From Neobacillus cucumis (GTDB lineage: Bacteria > Bacillota > Bacilli > Bacillales_B > DSM-18226), in NCBI RefSeq assembly GCF_016107705.1, contig NZ_JAEHGC010000005.1:186001-250000 (forward strand): a stretch of 64,000 nucleotides of DNA, in the 5' to 3' direction. The notes under the pieces are model-generated. The model saw nothing but the letters and a program-made list of their open reading frames with translations, was not told where the DNA came from and searched no databases. The position numbers and the translations under genes are program-made. Each line of letters starts with the position of its first letter. Positions within the stretch are counted from its first letter, which is position 1. Below are positions 59,316-64,000 of this stretch, piece after piece.

Positions 59316-59348
59316 AAAACCCGTGGTGACGAAACCACGGGTTTTTTT
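59316..59348 (+). terminator. Terminator after korB
   Basis: AAACCCGTGG/CCACGGGTTT followed by seven T residues. Confidence 0.92.
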
Positions 59349-59701
59349 ATCAACACTATGAAATTCCAAATTCCTCCTTTCAAAGGTTTAATCTCTAGCT
59401 GCTTAGTCTACACTTTATGTATTACGTGAGGATTATCACATATTTTGTTGGAAAAATAAGCTACAATTAGCCATTGAGCGGTGAATTCTACATAGGTATA
59501 TTTTGAGTGCCCGACCATTTTATCACTAGTGTGTAGACAGGGATTTTCTATTGTTTTCATACCTATAAACCTTTATACTATAATAATGTGCAGATTATTG
59601 TACACCCTTTCCAAATCACAAAGAAATGGTAAGGACTGGAAAATTTAATTTTCATAGAGGAAGCATCTTATGATTAAAATCAAGAAAGGAGATTTTTCCT
59701 G
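59349..59701. promoter_or_regulatory. Gap upstream of miaB with CRP/FNR-like palindrome
   Basis: No ORF. CGTGA-GGATTA-TCACA at 59425-59440 is one change from the Bacillus Fnr box TGTGA-N6-TCACA. TATAAT at 59579-59584 with a weak TTCATA -35 (59556-59561) is the likely miaB promoter. The palindrome is about 130 nt upstream of that -35. Confidence 0.45.
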
Positions 59702-61246
59702 ATGAATGAACAACAACGTTTAGATAGTAAACAAGTAAAGTCTGCTAATTCTTCGGACAAAAAATCCGCCAAGGATTACAGTAAGTATTTTGAACAAGTG
59801 ATAACGGCTCCTTCGTTAAAGGAAGCGAAAAAGCGCGGAAAAGAAGAAGTTAAGTATCATAACGATTTTTCCATTCCGGAAGAATTCCGCGGGATGGGTG
59901 AAGGACGAAAATTCTATATTCGCACCTATGGCTGCCAAATGAATGAACATGATACAGAGGTAATGGCCGGAATCTTTTTAGCCTTAGGCTATGAGCCGAC
60001 AGATAACACGGAGGATGCAAATGTTATTCTTTTAAATACTTGTGCAATCCGTGAGAATGCAGAGAACAAAGTATTTGGTGAATTGGGTCACTTAAAGGCA
60101 TTAAAAACCGAAAAACCTGACCTGCTTTTAGGCGTTTGCGGTTGTATGTCCCAAGAAGAGTCTGTCGTCAATAAGATTTTAAAAACTTATCAGCAAGTTG
60201 ATATGATTTTTGGAACCCACAATATTCACCGCCTGCCAAACATTCTGCATGAAGCCTATATGTCAAAAGAAATGGTGATTGAAGTTTGGTCTAAGGAAGG
60301 CGACGTAATTGAAAATCTTCCAAAGGTCCGTCGCGGAAATATTAAGGCATGGGTAAACATAATGTACGGTTGTGATAAATTCTGTACGTATTGTATTGTT
60401 CCTTACACACGTGGAAAAGAGCGTAGCCGCAGACCCGATGAAATTATTCAGGAAGTTCGTCATTTGGCTGCACAAGGATACCAAGAGATTACACTTCTTG
60501 GTCAAAATGTGAATGCATACGGGAAAGACTTAGAGGATATGAAATACGGCCTTGGTGACTTAATGGATGAGTTACGTAAAATTGATATTCCAAGAATACG
60601 TTTTACCACAAGCCATCCGCGTGATTTTGATGACCATTTGATTGAGGTACTTGCCAAGGGTGGCAATTTAATGGATCATATCCATTTACCTGTTCAATCC
60701 GGTTCAACGGAAGTACTAAAAATTATGGCTCGGAAATATACGAGAGAACAATATTTAGAGCTTGTTCGTAAAATAAAAGCTGCGATTCCAAATGTTGCAC
60801 TATCGACTGATATCATTGTTGGCTATCCAAATGAAACGGATGAACAGTTTGAAGAAACCTTATCACTCTACCGTGAAGTTGGGTTTGAAATTGCTTATAC
60901 ATTTATTTATTCTCCACGGGAAGGTACTCCTGCTGCCAAAATGCAGGATAATGTTCCGATGGAAGTGAAGAAAGAGCGTTTGCAGCGTTTGAATAATCTT
61001 GTGAACGAGCTTTCTGCTGAAGCAATGAAAAAATATGTAGGCCAAGTTGTGGAAGTCCTTGTTGAAGGTGAAAGTAAGAACAATCCAGATGTTCTTGCAG
61101 GATATACATCTAAAAACAAGCTTGTAAACTTTTTTGCTCCAAAAACTGCAATTGGCAAGATTGTAAAAGTAAAAATTACAGATGCAAAAACATGGTCATT
61201 AAACGGAGAAATGGTGGAGAAATTCGAACCGGCAGAGGTGAAGTAA
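59702..61246 (+). CDS. miaB: tRNA-2-methylthio-N6-dimethylallyladenosine synthase MiaB
   Basis: Radical SAM methylthiotransferase modifying A37 of tRNAs reading U-initial codons. 514 residues, including a charged N-terminal extension typical of Bacillus. N-terminal UPF0004 domain with the first cluster ([11 protein letters not shown] near residue 77, [17 protein letters not shown]), radical [11 protein letters not shown] (about 222-230), and a C-terminal TRAM domain. Stop is 1 nt before ymcA, so they are coupled. Confidence 0.97.
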   Translation: MNEQQRLDSKQVKSANSSDKKSAKDYSKYFEQVITAPSLKEAKKRGKEEVKYHNDFSIPEEFRGMGEGRKFYIRTYGCQMNEHDTEVMAGIFLALGYEPTDNTEDANVILLNTCAIRENAENKVFGELGHLKALKTEKPDLLLGVCGCMSQEESVVNKILKTYQQVDMIFGTHNIHRLPNILHEAYMSKEMVIEVWSKEGDVIENLPKVRRGNIKAWVNIMYGCDKFCTYCIVPYTRGKERSRRPDEIIQEVRHLAAQGYQEITLLGQNVNAYGKDLEDMKYGLGDLMDELRKIDIPRIRFTTSHPRDFDDHLIEVLAKGGNLMDHIHLPVQSGSTEVLKIMARKYTREQYLELVRKIKAAIPNVALSTDIIVGYPNETDEQFEETLSLYREVGFEIAYTFIYSPREGTPAAKMQDNVPMEVKKERLQRLNNLVNELSAEAMKKYVGQVVEVLVEGESKNNPDVLAGYTSKNKLVNFFAPKTAIGKIVKVKITDAKTWSLNGEMVEKFEPAEVK

Positions 61247-61247
61247 A

Positions 61248-61703
61248 GTGGCGAAGTATACAAAAGACGATATCGTCGCTCGTGCAACAGAACTAGCGCG
61301 TATGATTGCGGAAACAGAGGAAGTTGATTTTTTCAAGCGTGCGGAAGCACAAATTCATGAAAACCCTAAAGTTAAAGTATTAATTTCTGATATTAAGGGG
61401 TTACAAAAGCAAGCGGTAAACCTGCAGCATTATGGAAAACCGGAAGCTTTGAAGAAAGTAGAAGACAAAATTGCATCCATTGAACAAGAATTGGATGAAA
61501 TTCCTGTTGTCCAGGATTTTAAACAATCACAGCTTGAAGTGAATGAATTACTACAGATCATAGCTTCAACGATTTCCAATACGGTTACTGATGAAATCAT
61601 TACTTCAACCGGCGGGGATCTATTGATGGGTGAAACGGGTGCCAGCTTGAAACATGGCGGCGGCGCTTGTGAAGGCCACGATGATTGTGATCACGAACAT
61701 TAA
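61248..61703 (+). CDS. ymcA: RicA (YmcA), subunit of the RNase Y specificity complex
   Basis: 151 residues. With YlbF and YaaT forms an Fe-S-containing complex that directs RNase Y maturation of operon mRNAs and supports competence, sporulation and biofilm formation in B. subtilis. Helical core (DDIVARATELARMIAETEEV) and a C-terminal Cys/His tail (CEGHDDCDHEH) that fits metal or cluster binding. GTG start just after miaB. Confidence 0.93.
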   Translation: MAKYTKDDIVARATELARMIAETEEVDFFKRAEAQIHENPKVKVLISDIKGLQKQAVNLQHYGKPEALKKVEDKIASIEQELDEIPVVQDFKQSQLEVNELLQIIASTISNTVTDEIITSTGGDLLMGETGASLKHGGGACEGHDDCDHEH

Positions 61704-61711
61704 AAATTGTA

Positions 61712-61741
61712 AGCCAGGCTTTTATAAAGCCTGGTTTTTCT
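61712..61741 (+). terminator. Terminator after ymcA
   Basis: GCCAGGCTT/AAGCCTGGT with TTTTTC. Confidence 0.85.
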
Positions 61742-61889
61742 TATGATTAAATATCTTCTAAGTCCAGCACGCCCTTCATAAAAATAGGAAGAGACCTCAA
61801 AATCCTGATTACTTCGGAACATACATAAATATCCCGCATAAAATGAATCATGACTAAACTTTTAACCAGTGTTCTTCAAAATATATCGC

Positions 61890-61918
61890 ACACTAGTCTA
61901 ATTATTAGCATAGGATGA
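61890..61918 (+). promoter_or_regulatory. Candidate sigma-K promoter for cotE
   Basis: AC at 61890-61891, 17 nt, CATAGGATG at 61909-61917: same spacing and nearly the same -10 as the dpaA promoter. B. subtilis cotE has sigma-E and sigma-K promoters; I could not place a clear sigma-E site. Confidence 0.5.
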
Positions 61919-61949
61919 AATGAAACTGAATGAGGAGGGTTCGCGCGAA

Positions 61950-62495
61950 ATGGGAGAATACAGAGAGATAATAACCAAGGCGGTAGTAGCGAAAGGACGT
62001 AAATTTACCCAGTCCAATCATACGATTAGCCCGGCGCATAATCCAACAAGTATTCTTGGCTGTTGGATTATCAACCATAAATATAACGCGAAAAAAGTGG
62101 GCAAGACAGTAGAGATACACGGTTCCTATGATATCAACTCTTGGTACTCGTATAATGATAATACCAAAACAGAGGTTGTCACTGAACGCGTACAATATAC
62201 GGATGTCATAAAGTTAAAGTATCGTGACCATGACTGCCTTGATGACAATGAAATTGTTGCACGCGTGCTGCAACAACCGAATTGTTGTGAAGCAGTCATT
62301 TCCCCTAATGGAAACCGCATCATCGTCCATGTTGAAAGGGAATTCCTGGTCGAGGTGATTGGCGAAACAAAGGTTTGTGTCGTTATTAACCCGGAAGGAT
62401 GCAACTGTGATGATGAGGAGTGGGGAATGGATGTAGACGACGAAGAATTCGAGGAACTAAATCCAGATTTCTTAGTCGGCTCAGAGGAAGAATAA
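61950..62495 (+). CDS. cotE: Outer spore coat morphogenetic protein CotE
   Basis: 181 residues, same length as B. subtilis CotE. Directs outer coat assembly on the forespore. Family blocks [32 protein letters not shown] and VLQQPNC, and an acidic C terminus ending [11 protein letters not shown]. Start at ATG 61950 behind GAGGAGGG; an in-frame ATG at 61920 lies before it. More cysteines (CNCDDEE near the end) than in B. subtilis. Confidence 0.95.
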   Translation: MGEYREIITKAVVAKGRKFTQSNHTISPAHNPTSILGCWIINHKYNAKKVGKTVEIHGSYDINSWYSYNDNTKTEVVTERVQYTDVIKLKYRDHDCLDDNEIVARVLQQPNCCEAVISPNGNRIIVHVEREFLVEVIGETKVCVVINPEGCNCDDEEWGMDVDDEEFEELNPDFLVGSEEE

Positions 62496-62499
62496 ACAC

Positions 62500-62533
62500 A
62501 CTAGGGAGTTTTTACTTCCTAGTTTTTTCTTTT
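62500..62533 (+). terminator. Terminator after cotE
   Basis: ACTAGGGAG/CTTCCTAGT (one G-T pair) and T run. Confidence 0.85.
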
Positions 62534-62647
62534 TTCATTGGGCAAGTTTTAACAAAATTTCATTAAAAATAGTGAGATATTTTAAGACTTTGCCTGACAA
62601 ATTTTGTATTGGACTTGCCTTATAATAAAGGCAGGGGAGTGAGAAAA

Positions 62648-63700
62648 TTGAAAATCTATCAACTGCAGTTAAAATGCTTTAAACTGGAAGAAATGAAGAG
62701 ATTTTATACTAAGGATTTAGAAATGGAACTGATAAGTGAGGCTGAAACTTATTTTGCAGTAAGGGCGGGTACAACGAAACTAGTATTTGAACTGGACAAT
62801 CGTACACCATATTATCATGTTTGCTTCCGCACAAACTCGGAATACTATGACAAAATGTATGAGAAACTTGCTGAAAGAGAGCTTCTATTACCTGATGAAG
62901 ACGGGCATTACAGCATGTTTTGGCAAGGAAAACAAGCGTATTTTCATGATCCGGACGGCAATATTCTCGAAATGCTCGAAAGACCTTTTCACTGGGGAAA
63001 AAATCAGCCGAAATCCCTATGGTATGATGTTGGAGAGATCGGCTTGCCCGTTCCTTCCGTAAAGGAAATGCAAAATCTTTTGTTTTCTAAAGTATCTGAC
63101 CATCAAAAAGAGGATAGTGAAACTTTTGCTTTTTATGGAGATAAACAGGGGGTTTTTGTAATCGTAAGAGAAGGAAGAAATTGGTACCCGACAGATCAAA
63201 GGGCAACGATTCATCCTATTACCGCAATTGTTTCCGGGGAACAGCCGGAACGGTTTAAGCATCCTGAACTTCCATATACCATCATTGTGAGAAAGGAATG
63301 GAATGAAAGCGTTCCAGCAGTACAGTTCCGGATGGCACGCCCAACTAATCAAATCGATAAAATAATTGAATTTTATCGAAATGGCATTGGATTGGAACAG
63401 ATTGGCGAGTTTCGCGGCCATGATGGGTATGATGGAGTAATGTTCGGTCTGCCTAATAACAGTTACCATTTAGAATTTACCCAGTCAGAAGAAAAGGTGG
63501 ATTTGCCTATACCCACAAAAGAACATTTACTAGTTTTTTACCTTCCTAATCAGTTTGAGTTGGAGCGAATGGTCCATAGACTTTCGGCGATGGGGTACGG
63601 TGAAGTTGCCCCTGAAAACCCTTATTGGGGAAGAGGTGGTGTAACCATTGAAGATCCGGATGGCTGGCGAATTGTCTTGATGAATTCTGTGGGCATTTAA
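62648..63700 (+). CDS. Fused VOC (glyoxalase/bleomycin resistance fold) protein
   Basis: 350 residues. N-terminal VOC domain (1-110; ends AYFHDPDGNILEMLERPFHW), a middle segment (115-205) that looks like a further half-VOC module, and a C-terminal VOC domain (225-350) that resembles the small protein YycE (FYRNGIGLEQIGEF, GYDGVMFGLP, KEHLLVFYLPN, TIEDPDGWRIVLMN). Metal-dependent dioxygenase, lyase or binding functions are all possible; substrate unknown. TTG 62648 behind GGGGAGTGAG is preferred over upstream in-frame starts. Not part of the B. subtilis cotE-mutS interval. Confidence 0.75.
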   Translation: MKIYQLQLKCFKLEEMKRFYTKDLEMELISEAETYFAVRAGTTKLVFELDNRTPYYHVCFRTNSEYYDKMYEKLAERELLLPDEDGHYSMFWQGKQAYFHDPDGNILEMLERPFHWGKNQPKSLWYDVGEIGLPVPSVKEMQNLLFSKVSDHQKEDSETFAFYGDKQGVFVIVREGRNWYPTDQRATIHPITAIVSGEQPERFKHPELPYTIIVRKEWNESVPAVQFRMARPTNQIDKIIEFYRNGIGLEQIGEFRGHDGYDGVMFGLPNNSYHLEFTQSEEKVDLPIPTKEHLLVFYLPNQFELERMVHRLSAMGYGEVAPENPYWGRGGVTIEDPDGWRIVLMNSVGI

Positions 63701-63758
63701 AAGAATTGAATGATTTGGGGGGAAAATAAGCACCCTATCTCTAGGAGGTGCGTTGTGT

Positions 63759-63950
63759 ATGAATCCAGAACAGCCTGGAAATAAAAAGCTGCCTGATTTT
63801 GACCAATTAAATGACCGGATCATTGCGGAAAGACCATCCCAGCCCATGCTAGTGATTAAGACCAATCTTGATTCAAAAAATGTAAAAGAAGAAAATCCTT
63901 ATTATCATGGAGAAAACACAAAAGAATTTAGGGAATTTTTTGAGGAATAG
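63759..63950 (+). CDS. Small hypothetical protein
   Basis: 63 residues, polar and charged, starting MNPEQPGNKKLPDFDQLN. No signal peptide, membrane segment or motif recognised. A very good TAGGAGGTG box 8 nt before ATG 63759 and a terminator straight after the stop argue that it is real. It follows the VOC gene by 58 nt. Confidence 0.65.
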   Translation: MNPEQPGNKKLPDFDQLNDRIIAERPSQPMLVIKTNLDSKNVKEENPYYHGENTKEFREFFEE

Positions 63951-63951
63951 A

Positions 63952-63982
63952 AAAAGCCAGTGATTGCCTCTGGCTTTTTTTT
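63952..63982 (+). terminator. Terminator after small ORF
   Basis: AAAAGCCAG/CTGGCTTTT and further T residues. Confidence 0.88.
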
Positions 63983-64000
63983 ATTCTCTAGCACAAGTGC

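Overview
The window is chromosomal core sequence from a low-GC, endospore-forming member of the Bacillaceae (Bacillus/Neobacillus type). The evidence is the gene order, which closely follows the Bacillus subtilis codY to cotE segment, the sporulation genes (dpaAB, spoIIIE, spoVS, cotE, ylxY), Bacillus-type ribosome binding sites, and TTG/GTG starts. Almost every gene reads on the + strand. I found no rRNA, tRNA, CRISPR array, prophage or IS element.

Layout. 1-3.8 kb: end of codY, then rpsB-tsf-pyrH-frr (translation and UMP kinase). 4-12.6 kb: uppS-cdsA-dxr-rseP-polC (lipid carrier and isoprenoid synthesis, site-2 protease, replicative polymerase). 12.8-20.4 kb: rimP-nusA-rnpM-rplGA-infB-ylxP-rbfA-truB-ribF-rpsO (transcription elongation, ribosome maturation, initiation). 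20.7-25.8 kb: pnp, ylxY, mlpA, ymxH. 26-31 kb: dipicolinate synthase dpaAB with asd-dapG-dapA, the aspartate/diaminopimelate route that feeds spore DPA. 31-36.4 kb: rnjB, tepA, ylzJ, spoIIIE. 36.6-42.3 kb: a GntR regulator and a four-gene nucleoside-type ABC importer. 42.5-50.1 kb: ymfF-ymfH-ymfI, ymfJ, ymfK, rodZ-pgsA-cinA. 50.1-53.1 kb: recA, split by two intervening sequences. 53.2-56.3 kb: rny, ymdB, spoVS. 56.7-63.9 kb: korAB, miaB-ymcA, cotE, a fused VOC protein and a small unknown gene. RNA decay and processing genes recur through the segment (pnp, rnjB, rny, ymcA).

The most notable locus is recA (50685-53046). Removing two internal segments (50877-51235 and 51653-52614) restores a 346-residue RecA in frame. 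The first cut lies inside the Walker A codons and the second in DNA-binding loop L2. The second segment has group I intron core signatures and carries a Vsr-like endonuclease gene of the type known from recA introns. The first is 359 nt, highly structured, has no ORF, and I could not assign it to an intron class. Just upstream of the recA SOS promoter is a degenerate array with a strict 21-nt period. Elsewhere the window holds two full copies and two remnants of a ~120-nt cruciform-forming intergenic repeat, a pair of matching sigma-K-type promoters, and local departures from B. subtilis order (no flagellar operon after codY, no proS before polC, no pbpX after recA, no tdh-kbl after spoVS).
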